From Acaudatibacter sp963835495 (GTDB taxonomy: Bacteria > Pseudomonadota > Alphaproteobacteria > Caulobacterales > Caulobacteraceae), in contig CAWIFQ010000001.1 in the NCBI GenBank assembly GCA_963835495.1, positions 1 to 64,000 on the forward strand: DNA of 64,000 nucleotides, in the 5' to 3' direction. Shown in pieces: positions 17,972-27,529 of this stretch. The notes beneath the pieces were generated by a model, which saw only the letters and a program-made list of their open reading frames with translations, was not told the DNA's origin and did no database searches. The position numbers and the translations under genes are program-made. Within the stretch, counting starts at the first letter, position 1. Each line of letters begins with the position of its first letter.

Positions 17972-18873
17972 GCAAGGTCGTGTCCGCCGCAGCCGCGACC
18001 GGAGCGATGGTCGAACCGGCCCGCGTCAGCGCCGAGCGCTACTACGACGACCGCGTCGCCGAGAAGCTGCGCGACTTCACCGAGGCGCTGCCGCGGATCG
18101 AGGCGGCGATCGAGACCCTCGCCGAATGGGCCCCGACGGCGCCGCGTCGGGTGCTGGAGATCGGCTGCGGCGTCGGCGCGACCAGCTGGCGGATGGCGCG
18201 GGCCTGGCCCTCGGCGGACGTCACCGGGACGGATTTCAGCCGGGGCTCGATCGAAGTGGCCAAGGCCTGCTTTCGCCGGCCGAACCTGGACTATCGCGCT
18301 GGCCGGCTCGCCGAGCTGGGCCTTACCGGCGCCTTCGACCTGATCCTGATGATGGACGTCTATGAGCATATCGCCCCTTCCGAGCGGCCGGCCCTGCAGG
18401 CGGAATTGAGTCGACTGCTGTCTCCGGAATCGCGCCTGCTGCTGATGGTCCCAACGCCGGCGCACCAGGCCTGGCTGCGCGAGCACGACCCGGCCGGCCT
18501 GCAGCCGGTCGACGAGGACATCCACCCGGCGGACATCCTGCGGCTTGGCGAGGCGGTCGGCGCGCGGTTGCTGCACTATCGCGAGGTCGGGATCTGGCGC
18601 TACGGCGACTACTTCCACGCCGTGCTTGGCCGGACGTCACAGATGGAGGACGCAGTCGCGCTGCGCCAGCCGCGCGCGAGTGGCGTGGCCGCCGCCAAGC
18701 TGACCGCCAGGCGGCTCGCTGGCCGCGCGCCGCCGGCCCCAGAAGGGCTCAGCGACCAACTCGGAACCGACCTGCTGCGCCCCGAACCCCGCGCTCCGGC
18801 AAAGCGCTTCGCGGTCCCGGCGGCCGAGCGGCGCCGTCTCGCGGCGGCCTGGACCGCGAGGACCGGCGGCTAG
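17968..18873 (+). CDS. Class I SAM-dependent methyltransferase
   Basis: A 301-residue methyltransferase, intact, starting at the ATG that overlaps the previous stop. Motif I is VLEIGCGVGATSWRMARAWP, followed by VTGTDFSRGSIEVAK and the post-I block FDLILMMDVYEHIAPSERP. SRLLSPESRLLLMVPTPAHQ is the usual strand after motif III. The last 80 residues are rich in Arg, Ala and Pro and may be a flexible tail. Likely role: methylation of a sugar in the repeat unit or at the chain end, but the acceptor cannot be read from sequence. Confidence 0.83.
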   Translation: MSKVVSAAAATGAMVEPARVSAERYYDDRVAEKLRDFTEALPRIEAAIETLAEWAPTAPRRVLEIGCGVGATSWRMARAWPSADVTGTDFSRGSIEVAKACFRRPNLDYRAGRLAELGLTGAFDLILMMDVYEHIAPSERPALQAELSRLLSPESRLLLMVPTPAHQAWLREHDPAGLQPVDEDIHPADILRLGEAVGARLLHYREVGIWRYGDYFHAVLGRTSQMEDAVALRQPRASGVAAAKLTARRLAGRAPPAPEGLSDQLGTDLLRPEPRAPAKRFAVPAAERRRLAAAWTARTGG

Positions 18874-18876
18874 CGG

Positions 18877-20782
18877 ATGTGCGGAATCTTCGCATCCGTG
18901 GGGTTCGAGCCGGACCCGCGCTGCATCGATATCGTCAGCCACCGCGGTCCCGACGGCCGGGGCTGGAACGTGTTCGAGAGCCTGGCCGGTCCGGTCTGCC
19001 TCGGCCACCGCCGGCTGGCGATCATCGACCTCGACGCGCGCGCCAACCAGCCGATGACCTGCGACACGGGCCGCTTCTGGCTGACCTACAACGGCGAGAT
19101 CTACAACTTCATCGAGCTGCGCGAGGAACTTGCCAGCCGCGGCGTGACCTTCACCACCACGTCCGACAGCGAGGTGCTGCTGCAAGCCTACGCGACGTGG
19201 GGCGAGGACGCGCTGCAGAAGCTGCGCGGCATGTTCGCCTTCGTGATCTACGACCGCGAGCGCCAGCAGCTGTTCGCCGCGCGCGACCGTTTCGGCATCA
19301 AGCCGCTCTACTATTTCGTGGGCAGGCAGGGCGTGGCGTTCGCCTCCGAGATCAAGCAGCTGGTCGACCTGCCGGGCTTTACGCGGCGGCTGAATCTGGA
19401 TCGGGCGGTCGACTACCTCGACGTCGGTTTCACCGACCACACCGAGGAGACGTTGTTCGCCGATGCGCGCCAGCTGCGCGGCGGCCAGTGCCTGACGCTC
19501 GACCTCAGCAGCTGGCGGCCCGAGGGCATCCACGCGCGGCGCTACTACGAACTGCCTCGTCGCCCGTTGGAGCGGATGACCGAAGGCGAAGCCGCGCGGC
19601 GGTTCGGCGACCTCTTCGCCAACTCGGTGCGTCTGCACCTGCGCTCGGACGTGCGGGTCGGCTCCTGTCTCTCCGGTGGCCTCGACAGCTCGTCGATCGT
19701 CGCGGTGATGGCGCGCCAGATGGCCGGCGGCGGCGCCGCCGAGCCAGTTCATACGGTCACGGCCTGCTACGACGACCCGGAGATCGACGAGCGCCCGTTC
19801 GCCGAAATGGCGGCTACCGCCGCGCGCGCCGAACCGCACTACGTCTACCCGACGGCGCAGGGCCTGTTCGACGTCGCCGAGACGATTGACCTGGCGCCAG
19901 GACGAGCCGTTCGGCAGCACCAGCATGTACGCGCAGTGGTGCGTGTTCGAGGAGGCCAAACGGCAAGGCGTGAAGGTCATGTTGGACGGCCAGGGCGCCG
20001 ACGAGCAGCTGGCCGGCTATCACTACGACGCCTTTCCGATCCAGTCGGGCGCGCTGATGCGGCGGGGCGATATCGTCGGGCTGACGCAGCTGGTGCTGCA
20101 GCGAAAGGCCTGGCACGGCCACTCGATCCTCGGCCAGCTGCTGGCGATGCCGAACCGACCGCGGTTGCCCGGATTCGCGCGGCGCTGGCGGGACCGGAGA
20201 CGCGCGGCCCCGGCGGCGGATCAGCTCAGCGCGAACGTCGTCAGCGCACACCGCGCCGGCGGTGGTGCGTACGCCGCCACGCTCGAACGCGACGAGATCG
20301 GCGCGCTAGACGACATCGGCGGCCTCTGCGTCGCCAACCTGCTCGGTCTGACCCTGCCGCACCTGCTGCGCTACGAGGACCGCAACTCGATGGCCCACTC
20401 GATCGAGGCGCGTCTGCCGTTCCTCGACCATCCGCTGGTCGAGTTCAGCATCGGCCTTTGGGACCAGCACAAGATCGTCGGTGGCGACACCAAGCGGGTG
20501 TTGCGGACCGCGATGAAGGACGTGCTGCCGCGCGCGGTGCTCGAGCGGCGTGACAAGAACGGCTTCGCGACGCCGCAACAGGCCTGGTTCCGCGGCGAGG
20601 CGCGCGGCGCGATGGAGGACGGGGTCCAGGAGACGTTGGCACGCTTCCCGGAGCTGTTCGACCGCGGCGCGGTCGAACAATACCTGCGGCAGGCGATGAC
20701 CGGCGCGCGCTCGGCCGACCAGGGGCTCTGGAAGCTGGTGAACTTCGGCGTGTGGGGACGCCTGTTCCGCGTTGGCTGCTGA
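18877..20782 (+). CDS. asnB: Asparagine synthase-type amidotransferase (AsnB family), one frameshift
   Basis: Second AsnB-like amidotransferase in the locus. It keeps Cys2 (MCGIFASVGF), SHRGPDGRGW, YNGEIYNFIELREEL and DRFGIKPLYYFV in the glutaminase half. The synthetase half has the canonical PP-loop CLSGGLDSSSIV, MLDGQGADEQLAGYHYDAF and SMAHSIEARLPFLDHPLVEF. One indel near 19890 shifts the frame between FDVAETID and DEPFGSTSMYAQW; otherwise the gene is clean and about 635 residues long. Unlike the first copy, the ATP loop is canonical. It probably amidates a uronic acid made by the nucleotide-sugar dehydrogenase encoded downstream, although true asparagine synthesis cannot be excluded. Confidence 0.86.
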
Positions 20783-21923
20783 GGTCCTCGACCGGCCAGG
20801 GGTGACGCGGCCCACCGCCGCCAGCGGCCGGCTGGCGGTCTTCACGATGCAGCTGCGGGCGGTGAGCGAGAGCTTCATCCTGCGCCACCTGCAGGACCTG
20901 GCGCCGGGCGAGACGGTGGCGGTGTGCCGGCTGAAAGGCGATGACGAGGCCGCGCCCTGCCCGGCTTTCCTCGCGGATCAATGGGGTCTGCGGCTGCCGG
21001 TGCGGCTGGCCTGCCGCGCCGGGGCCGATCGGCAGGCGCTGCTGAAGTCTGCGGTCACCCGCTTCCTGCGCCAGCATCGCGTCAGCCACGTGCTCGGCGA
21101 GTACCTCGACCAGTTCGTCGACTTCGTCCCGCTGCTTGACCGGCTCGGCCTGCCCTACGTCGTGCAGGGCCATGGGCTCGATCTCTCCAGCAGCCTGCGC
21201 GCCGGCATCGGCCCCCGCTACGCCGCCTACGCGTCGGCGACGGCGGTGCTGACACGGTGCGAGTTCCACCGCCAGCGGCTGATCGCGCTGGGCCTGCCGC
21301 CGGACAAGATCCACGTCAATCCGGGCGGGGTCGACATCCCGGCCGCGATCCCACAGCGAGGCCTCGCCGCGGCCAAGCGGTTCCTGGCGGTCGGCCGCAT
21401 GGCGCCGCAGAAGGCCCCGATCCTGTTGCTCGAGGCGTTCCGCCTGGCGAGCGAACGCGACCCGGAGCTGACGCTCGACTACGTCGGCGGCGGCGCACTC
21501 TATCCGGCGGCCTGGCAGTTCGTGCAGGGATGCGGCCTGAAGGATAAGGTGCGGCTGCACGGCGTTGCGCCCGAGGCCGAGAAGGCGCGGCTGCTGGCCG
21601 AATGCGGCGTCTTCGTCCAGCACAGCATGACCGATCCGGACACCGGCGACGAGGAGGGGCTGCCGGCGGCGATCCAGGAGGCGATGGCGCACGGCCTCGC
21701 TGTCGTCAGCACCCGGCACTCCGGCATCCCGGAGGCGGTGATCGAGGGCGAGACTGGCCTGCTGGTCGACGAGGGTGACGTGCGAGCGATGGCCGAAGCG
21801 ATGCTGGCCGCGCCAGCCCGGGCGGGGCCGCTCGGCGCGGCGGGTTATCGACGCGCCGCGGCCCTGTACGGCTGGGAGCACGAGCGCGCCCGTCTGCGCG
21901 GCTGGCTGTTCGGCGCGGACTGA
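20772..21923 (+). CDS. Family 4 glycosyltransferase
   Basis: An intact 383-residue GT-B enzyme. The start is taken as TTG 20772, which overlaps the end of the amidotransferase gene by 11 bases; the conserved sequence starts at GRLAVFTMQLRAVSESFILR, a segment typical of colanic-acid WcaL/AmsK-like enzymes. Other features are YVVQGHGLDLSSSLR, FLAVGRMAPQKAPILLLEAF, LDYVGGGALYPAAWQF and DEEGLPAAIQEAMAHGLAVV, the last containing the E-x7-E-like donor site. QHSMTDPDTGDEEGLP is the hallmark of this subgroup. Sugar specificity is unknown. Confidence 0.87.
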   Translation: MAAEVLDRPGVTRPTAASGRLAVFTMQLRAVSESFILRHLQDLAPGETVAVCRLKGDDEAAPCPAFLADQWGLRLPVRLACRAGADRQALLKSAVTRFLRQHRVSHVLGEYLDQFVDFVPLLDRLGLPYVVQGHGLDLSSSLRAGIGPRYAAYASATAVLTRCEFHRQRLIALGLPPDKIHVNPGGVDIPAAIPQRGLAAAKRFLAVGRMAPQKAPILLLEAFRLASERDPELTLDYVGGGALYPAAWQFVQGCGLKDKVRLHGVAPEAEKARLLAECGVFVQHSMTDPDTGDEEGLPAAIQEAMAHGLAVVSTRHSGIPEAVIEGETGLLVDEGDVRAMAEAMLAAPARAGPLGAAGYRRAAALYGWEHERARLRGWLFGAD

Positions 21924-21929
21924 CGCTCG

Positions 21930-22931
21930 GTGGCTGCTGACACCCCCCTCATTTCGGTGATAACCCCGACCCGCAACCGCGCGTCGCTGCTCGCCGAGAC
22001 GTTGGATTCGGTCGCCGCCCAGACCTTGCGCGACTGGGAGCATCTGGTGATCGACGACGGCTCCGACGACGGCACCGCCGAACTGATGGCGGCGCGCACC
22101 GCCGAAGACCCCCGCGTCAGCTACATCGTCCGCCAGAGCCCGGTCGCCGGCGCCAACGTCTGCCGCAACATCGGCATCAGGGCCGCCCGCGCGCCGCTGC
22201 TGGTGCTGCTCAACTCCGACGACCTGCTGACGCCCGACTGCCTTGAGCGGCGCGTGGCGCTGATGTCGCGCAACCCTGCCCTCGATTTCGCGACGTTTCA
22301 GGGTGGCGTCTTCCAGACCACGCCAGGCGATGTCCGCGAGGTCCTCGACGACCAGCTGATCGGCGACGACCTCTGCCGGTTCCTCTATTTCGAGGCCCCC
22401 TGGATCATCACCAGCCCGACCTGGCGGCGTGAGACGCTGCTGAAGCTGGGCCTGTTCGACGAGGCGTTGCTGAGCTGGCAGGACATCGAGCTGCACGTGC
22501 GCGCGATCGCCGCCGGCTGTCGCTACCTACGCTTTCCCGAGGTCGACCATCACGTGCGCTGGCAGTTCGAAGAGACCAAGGTCAGCGTCGAACAGCGCCG
22601 ATCGCCGCGGCACCTGGAAGGGGCGATGGACGTGATCGAGCGGCTGGAGGCGCACGTGCGCGCCGGGCCGGGGATGAACTGGGTGCGCCAGCGCGCGCTC
22701 TGCAGCCTCTACTTCATGGTCGCCGAGCTGTGGGTCGACTGCGGCCAGCTCGGTCCGGCGCTGGCGACCTGGCGGCGGATCAGGTCGCGGCGGCTGGGTC
22801 CAACCGGGCTGCACTTCGTCGGCGCCATGTTGCTGACGCTGAAGCGGCTTGGCCTCCCGACCCACACGGCGATCCGCAAATGGCGGGGCTGGACCCGCCA
22901 GCGCACCCAGCCCGAGCTCGTGCCGGCGTGA
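21930..22931 (+). CDS. Family 2 glycosyltransferase
   Basis: An intact GT-A enzyme of 333 residues from a GTG start six bases after the previous stop. The N-terminus reads LISVITPTRNRASLLAETLD, then HLVIDDGSDDGTAELM and the metal-site region LLVLLNSDDLLTPDCLERR. SWQDIELHVRAIAAGCRYLR supplies the catalytic ED-like block. About 100 C-terminal residues form a helical tail. It is the last gene before a 181-base gap with a palindromic element and an inverted gene, so it may end the first transcription unit. Confidence 0.86.
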   Translation: MAADTPLISVITPTRNRASLLAETLDSVAAQTLRDWEHLVIDDGSDDGTAELMAARTAEDPRVSYIVRQSPVAGANVCRNIGIRAARAPLLVLLNSDDLLTPDCLERRVALMSRNPALDFATFQGGVFQTTPGDVREVLDDQLIGDDLCRFLYFEAPWIITSPTWRRETLLKLGLFDEALLSWQDIELHVRAIAAGCRYLRFPEVDHHVRWQFEETKVSVEQRRSPRHLEGAMDVIERLEAHVRAGPGMNWVRQRALCSLYFMVAELWVDCGQLGPALATWRRIRSRRLGPTGLHFVGAMLLTLKRLGLPTHTAIRKWRGWTRQRTQPELVPA

Positions 22932-22960
22932 GGTCGAGTACGCATCCTAATCCCTCCTCG

Positions 22961-23066
22961 GTCATGGCCGGCCACCCATGAACGCGGGCTCCGCCGTGGC
23001 CGTGCCCAGCACGGCCATCCATCGGTCGGTGTTCTTGGGTCGCCGGGACTTACGCCCGGCGATGAC
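22961..23066. repeat. Intergenic palindromic element with two inner hairpins
   Basis: The outer ends GTCATGGCCGGC (22961) and GCCCGGCGATGAC (ending 23066) are near-inverted copies. Inside are two perfect hairpins: TGGCCGTG-CCCAG-CACGGCCA at 22997-23017 and CGCCGGG-ACTTACG-CCCGGCG at 23041-23061. Repeats with GTCAT ends and a CCCGGCGATGAC end are widespread between genes in alphaproteobacteria. It sits between converging genes and could also terminate transcription from both sides. Only one copy of this type is in the window. Confidence 0.65.
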
Positions 23067-23112
23067 CGGAGGCGGGGATTCAACGGCAGTCGGCCGCGCA
23101 GCGAAATGTCGC

Positions 23113-23956
23113 CTACACGTCCACCCAGCGGCCCATGCCGGCGCGGTGGCCGGACGAGCCAGCCAGGTCGTAGCGCGGCGGCTCGTAGTGGTTCTCGGCG
23201 GTGAACGGGGCGCAGAACTTGTCGCCGACCAGGTCCTCGCGGACGAAGAAGGCGTTCACGCCGGCGAGCGAGCAGCCGACCAGCGCGTAGCCCTTCTCGC
23301 GGCCCAGCGCCTCCAGGGCGCCCAGCGAGGCGCCATAGAAGTTGCCGCCGTCCCATTGCATCGCCGGGTCGTGGGCGACGGTCTTGCGCACGAACGGCGG
23401 CCAGGTCGCGTTGTACTCGATCACCACCAGCCGTGGCTTCACGGTGGTGATCGCCTGCCAGAGCCAGTAGTCGATCGAAGTCGACATCGATCGAGAGCAG
23501 GTCGAGCTCCTCGCCCTTCGCGAGCTCCGCGATCAGCGCATCGGCGTTCTGGGTGGTGATCATGCGTCCGACCACCTCGACCGGATAGCCGGCGAAGGCG
23601 GCGCGCGCCCGAGCTGCGTTGGCGTCAGACCCCTCGATCCAGGCGCCCTGCCAGCCCTGCAGCAGCAGGAAGGCGCTGTTGCACTCCAGGCCGTCCTCGA
23701 CGCCGAACTCGATGAAGCGCCGCGAGGTGGTCCCGATGCGCCGGAACACCTCCGCGATCATCCCGTCCTCGTGGTTTTGCGAGAACACCTTGTAGCCGCT
23801 GGCGAGCAGGCGCAGCGGGTCCTTGAAGCGCGGGGTGGCGGCGACCTCGGCCAGGATCTGCGCCTGGCGCATCCGGCGCAGCAGTTCCTCGGCGCGGATC
23901 GCCGCGTCGGCGCCCGCGCGCAGCTTGCGCGTGAAGTCCCTCAGTCGCTGCAGCAT
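23113..23956 (-). CDS. FkbM-like methyltransferase-related protein, inverted in the cluster, one frameshift
   Basis: A protein of about 280 residues on the strand opposite to its neighbours. It starts MLQRLRDFTRKLRAGADAAI with a basic helical N-terminus and then FIEFGVEDGLECNSAFLLLQ, WQGAWIEGSDANAARARAAF and LDLLSIDVDFDYWLWQAI. The order FIEFGxxDG, IEGSxxN, LLSIDVD parallels FkbM-type methyltransferases (DVGAxxG, EPxP, LxKxDVEG). One indel near 23475 joins the two halves. The C-terminus includes VVIEYNATWPP and NFYGASLGALEALGREKGYALVG, also found in this family. The start lies 55 bases from the divergent gene at 24012. Substrate unknown. Confidence 0.72.
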
Positions 23957-24011
23957 CGACGGCCCTCGCTGAAGCGCCAGATGGCTGGAACCGAGGCGTG
24001 CGGTCAACGCC

Positions 24012-24971
24012 GTGGCTGAGCTGCCGGTCGACCGCATCTATCTGGCCGCCTGCGCCCGCGACGCGCGGCTGACGCGGATCTGCCTCGCCAGCATCCGCTA
24101 CTTCTATCCCGACGCGCCGATCCAGATCCTGGCCGGCGACATCCTGCAGCGCGGTCTGGCCGCGGAGCTGAGCAAGCACTGGGGCGTCGAGGTGGCGGAC
24201 CTGCCGGCCGGCGACTACGGCTGGGGCCTGGTCAAGCTGGAGCCGCTGTTCGGGCCCCCCGGCCAGCGCTTCCTGGTGGTGGACGTCGACACCGCCTTCA
24301 CAGGCAAGGTGCTGGACGTGCGCGCCGCCAGCGACGCCCCGTTCTTCGTCGACGACGAGCGGCTCTCAGACGCGGACTTCAAGCGGCTCTACTACGACTG
24401 GGACAAGGTGGCGGAGATCGACCCCAGGGCCCAGTCCGCCCGCGCCGCGTTCAACGTCGGCCAGTGGTTCGGCACGGCGGGCCTGGTGCCGCGCGAGGCG
24501 TTCGATCCGTGGGTCGAATGGACCCTGCCGCGCCGGCTGCGCCACCCGGACCTGTTCATGGGCGGCGACCAGGGGGTGCTGAACTACGTCGTGCTCCAGC
24601 ACGAAGCGTTCGCCGGCCTGAAGATCGAGCGGCGGACGATCATGCGCTGGCCGGGCGACGGCATGCAGGGGCTGGACGCTGGGAGCGTGGCGGCCGGAAC
24701 CGCGCCGCCGCTGGTGGTGCACTGGGCTGGCATGAAAGCCACCTTCCTGCGCGACATGGTCGGCGGTGACCTGCTGCAGTTCTTCGAGGACTGGTACTAC
24801 CAGCAGGTGCCGCTGGGCGCGCTGCGCAAACGGCTGGCGCTGTTGCGGCACGTCTGGATCCAGTGGTCGTTCGCGCTGGGCCGGCGGCTGAAACTGCGGC
24901 TGCGGACCTGGTTCAAGCCGGGGCCGGCGCGGCGACCGCCGATCCTGGTCAAGCAGGCGATCCAGTCATGA
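24012..24971 (+). CDS. Nucleotide-diphospho-sugar transferase-like glycosyltransferase
   Basis: An intact 319-residue protein from a GTG start. VDRIYLAACARDARLTRICL and IRYFYPDAPIQILAGD at the N-terminus and LVVDVDTAFTGKVLD, with a DxD motif, suggest a GT-A fold similar to GT8-like or nucleotide-sugar transferase families. AFNVGQWFGTAGLVPREAFD and FMGGDQGVLNYVVLQHEAFA, then VVHWAGMKATFLRDM, match the later conserved parts, including an acceptor-site His. The C-terminal 60 residues are strongly basic and could bind membrane. The gene starts 56 bases from the divergent start of the inverted gene, so a promoter for the second half of the operon may lie in that gap. Confidence 0.72.
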   Translation: MAELPVDRIYLAACARDARLTRICLASIRYFYPDAPIQILAGDILQRGLAAELSKHWGVEVADLPAGDYGWGLVKLEPLFGPPGQRFLVVDVDTAFTGKVLDVRAASDAPFFVDDERLSDADFKRLYYDWDKVAEIDPRAQSARAAFNVGQWFGTAGLVPREAFDPWVEWTLPRRLRHPDLFMGGDQGVLNYVVLQHEAFAGLKIERRTIMRWPGDGMQGLDAGSVAAGTAPPLVVHWAGMKATFLRDMVGGDLLQFFEDWYYQQVPLGALRKRLALLRHVWIQWSFALGRRLKLRLRTWFKPGPARRPPILVKQAIQS

Positions 24972-25720
24972 AGGCGCTGATCCGTAAGGCCCTGCGCCGC
25001 GCGGGCTACAACGTCGAAGGCGTGCGCTACACCCCGCGGCAGCTGCTCGAACCGGAACGCCTGCGCGCGCTCGAGTTCGACGACGTGATCTGCCGGCGCA
25101 TGCACGAGGCCGGGCGACAACTGACCTTCATCCAGGTCGGCGCCTACGACGGCGTCTCGACCGATCCGCTGCACAAGTACGTCGCCGCCTGTGGCTGGGG
25201 CGGCGTGATGCTGGAGCCGCAGCCGCGCCCCGCCGCCCGGCTGCGCGAACTCTACGCCGGCGCCGAGGGGATCGTGGTGCTGGAGGCCGCCATCGGCGCC
25301 GCGCGCGGGACGCGACAGCTGTTCACCGTCGAATGCGACGATCTTCCGCGGTGGGCGGGCGGCATGGCCTCGTTCGACCGCGCTCACTTGCTGAAGCACG
25401 ACTACCTGTTCCCCGGCATCGCAGATATGATCCGTGAACTGATGGTGGAGTGCGTTACCTTCGACGATGCGCTCAGTCACTTGCCGGCGCGCCCGCTCGA
25501 CCTTTTGCAGATCGACGCCGAGGGGGCCGATGGCCACCTGCTCTCGCTGTTTCCATTCGGGCGCGTGCGGCCCGCGATCGTGCACTGGGAGAGCAAGAAC
25601 ATGAGCCGCGCGCAGCAGGAGGCGGCGCTCGACCTGGTGTGCGGCCACGGCTACCGCGTCGCGCGCTCCGGCGGCGAGGACATGCTGGCGGTGATGCCCT
25701 CTCCGGCGTCGGACGGCTAG
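24968..25720 (+). CDS. FkbM-family methyltransferase
   Basis: An intact 250-residue methyltransferase whose ATG overlaps the previous TGA. The SAM loop reads LTFIQVGAYDGVSTDPLHKY, then GVMLEPQPRPAARLRELYAG and the motif LLQIDAEGADGHLLSLFPF, which is the FkbM LxxxDxEG signature. HWESKNMSRAQQEAALDLV follows near the C-terminus. FkbM enzymes O-methylate hydroxyls on polyketides or sugars. Here the acceptor is most likely a sugar of the exported polymer. It is directly followed by another FkbM gene, which suggests two methylated positions. Confidence 0.84.
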   Translation: MKALIRKALRRAGYNVEGVRYTPRQLLEPERLRALEFDDVICRRMHEAGRQLTFIQVGAYDGVSTDPLHKYVAACGWGGVMLEPQPRPAARLRELYAGAEGIVVLEAAIGAARGTRQLFTVECDDLPRWAGGMASFDRAHLLKHDYLFPGIADMIRELMVECVTFDDALSHLPARPLDLLQIDAEGADGHLLSLFPFGRVRPAIVHWESKNMSRAQQEAALDLVCGHGYRVARSGGEDMLAVMPSPASDG

Positions 25721-25725
25721 TCGGC

Positions 25726-26616
25726 ATGCTGCCCACCGCCGCCGCGTTGGTCGAGAAGCTGCCCCGGCCAATGCGCCGTCATCGGCTGATGACCGCCTGG
25801 ATGCGGCTGACCGGCGAGGATCCGTTGCAGCTGGTGCGCATCCGCGACGGCGCCCTCGGCTATGCCGACATGAGCGACGGCTTCCTGCGGCTGATCCCGA
25901 TCGAGGGCGGCTATGACGAGGACTTCTTCCGCGTCGGCGACGCGCTGCTGGCGCGAGGCGGCGCGTTCTTCGACGTTGGGGCCAACTACGGGCTGCTGAG
26001 CTTCGGCCTCGCCGCCAGGCTGGCCGATCGGGTGAACTTTCACCTGTTCGAGCCAATCCCCCGCCTGCTGCAGGCGATCGAAAAGAGTCGTGCGCTCTAT
26101 CCGGACATGCGCGCCAGCCTGAACGCGGCGGCGGTCACCGACTACGATGGCGAGACCGCCTTCGCCGTCGCCGAGGAACAGACCGGCCGCTCGCACATCG
26201 ACCCCGCCGGGGCGCTGCGGACCCGCTGCCTGAAGCTGGACACCTATCTCGCCGAGACCGGGATCGCCGAGGTGGCGCTGCTGAAGCTCGACGTCGAGGG
26301 CTACGAGCTGCCGGCGCTGCGCGGCGCCACTGCGGCGCTGGCGCGGCGGGCGGTGGGGGCCATCTACTTCGAATACTTCGAGAAATACCTCGTCCGCGTA
26401 GGCCCGCCGGCGGAGCTGATCGCCTGGCTTGGCGCCGCCGGCTACAAGGTCTGCTTCTGCCGCGGCTACGACCTGGCCAGCGTCGGCGGCCCCACCCACA
26501 CGATGGCGGCCGGCTTCGCTGGGCATGGCCTGCCGCTCACGCCTGTGGACGGTCATCCGTTGCCGGCGATGACCGATCTGTTCGCCGCGCCGACGGAGCG
26601 CCTGGTTGCCGTCTGA
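25726..26616 (+). CDS. FkbM-family methyltransferase
   Basis: An intact 296-residue FkbM protein. The ATG at 25726 follows the previous TAG by five bases and precedes MLPTAAALVEKLPRP. The SAM loop is GAFFDVGANYGLLSFGLAAR; NFHLFEPIPRLLQAIE and LLKLDVEGYELPALRGA are the other FkbM signatures, the last being nearly identical to the family consensus. YFEYFEKYLVRVGPPAELIA and YKVCFCRGYDLAS occupy the C-terminal part. Its end overlaps the TTG start of the next gene by 11 bases. Confidence 0.86.
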   Translation: MLPTAAALVEKLPRPMRRHRLMTAWMRLTGEDPLQLVRIRDGALGYADMSDGFLRLIPIEGGYDEDFFRVGDALLARGGAFFDVGANYGLLSFGLAARLADRVNFHLFEPIPRLLQAIEKSRALYPDMRASLNAAAVTDYDGETAFAVAEEQTGRSHIDPAGALRTRCLKLDTYLAETGIAEVALLKLDVEGYELPALRGATAALARRAVGAIYFEYFEKYLVRVGPPAELIAWLGAAGYKVCFCRGYDLASVGGPTHTMAAGFAGHGLPLTPVDGHPLPAMTDLFAAPTERLVAV

Positions 26617-27529
26617 GCCGCAGCTCTCGGTGATCGTCTGCACCCACAATCCGAGAACGGACTATCTTGACCGCTGCATTGACGCGCTGAAGGCGCAAAC
26701 GCTCCCGCGGGCGCAGTGGGAACTGGTGATCATCGACAACGCCTGTGACGCGCCGTTGGCGCCGCGCCTCGACCTGGCCTGGCACGAGCGTGCGCGAATC
26801 GTCCGCGAGGACACGCTCGGCCTGACGCCGGCTCGACTGCGGGGCATCCAGGAAGCGAGGGCGCCACTGCTGGCGTTCGTCGACGACGACAATGTTCTGG
26901 ATACGGACTATCTCGCGGTCGCGCTGCGAGTCGCGGGCGAGAAACCGTTTCTGGGCTCGTGGAGCGGCGCTTGCACCCCCGATTTCGACGCCCCGCCGCC
27001 ACCGTGGCTGCGCCGCTACTGGGGCCACCTGGCGCTGCGCGAGGTCGACCAGGACCTCTGGTCGAACCAGCCGCGCCAGAGCGACACCCTGCCTTGCGGC
27101 GCCGGGCTCTGCGTCCGCGCCGACGTGGCGCAGCGCTATCTGATGTTGAACCAGACTGGCCAGCGCCGTTTCCAGCTCGACCGCACCGGCAAGTCGCTGA
27201 TCTCCGGCGGCGACCAGGACCTCGCGGCCTGCGCCTGCGACCTCGGCTATGGCGTCGGCGTGATCGCGGCGCTGCGCCTGACGCATCTGATCCCGGCCGG
27301 ACGGCTCACGCTCGACTACCAGGCGCGGCTGGCGGAGGGCATCTACTTCTCCGCCGTGATCCTCGCCGCCCTGCGTGGATCGGAGCAGGAGCTCAGGGGC
27401 TACCGCGTGCGCTGGACCCACGTCGCGCGCGCCGTTCTCGCCCGCGGCCCGCACCGGCGCATCCAACTCGCCAGCCTGACCGGCCGTCGTCGCGGGCTCG
27501 CCTACCTGCGGCAGGTGGCGCGTGCGTAA
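26606..27529 (+). CDS. Family 2 glycosyltransferase
   Basis: An intact 307-residue GT-A enzyme with a TTG start overlapping the preceding gene. It shows LSVIVCTHNPRTDYLDRCID, WELVIIDNACD, a strong LLAFVDDDNVLDTDYLAVAL metal site and SLISGGDQDLAACACDLGYG, the catalytic ED-like region. The C-terminal RVRWTHVARAVLARGPHRR is basic and amphipathic and may lie on the membrane. No break or odd residue is seen. The donor cannot be named. Confidence 0.85.
   Translation: MPSEPQLSVIVCTHNPRTDYLDRCIDALKAQTLPRAQWELVIIDNACDAPLAPRLDLAWHERARIVREDTLGLTPARLRGIQEARAPLLAFVDDDNVLDTDYLAVALRVAGEKPFLGSWSGACTPDFDAPPPPWLRRYWGHLALREVDQDLWSNQPRQSDTLPCGAGLCVRADVAQRYLMLNQTGQRRFQLDRTGKSLISGGDQDLAACACDLGYGVGVIAALRLTHLIPAGRLTLDYQARLAEGIYFSAVILAALRGSEQELRGYRVRWTHVARAVLARGPHRRIQLASLTGRRRGLAYLRQVARA

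Noticed and set aside
20445..22496. 683-codon minus-strand ORF
   Set aside because: Antisense to intact AsnB, GT4 and GT2 genes; composition is Gln/Arg/Ala-rich without any motif.
24797..26056. 419-codon minus-strand ORF
   Set aside because: It lies opposite two intact FkbM genes and has an Arg/Ala-rich composition typical of shadow frames in GC-rich DNA.
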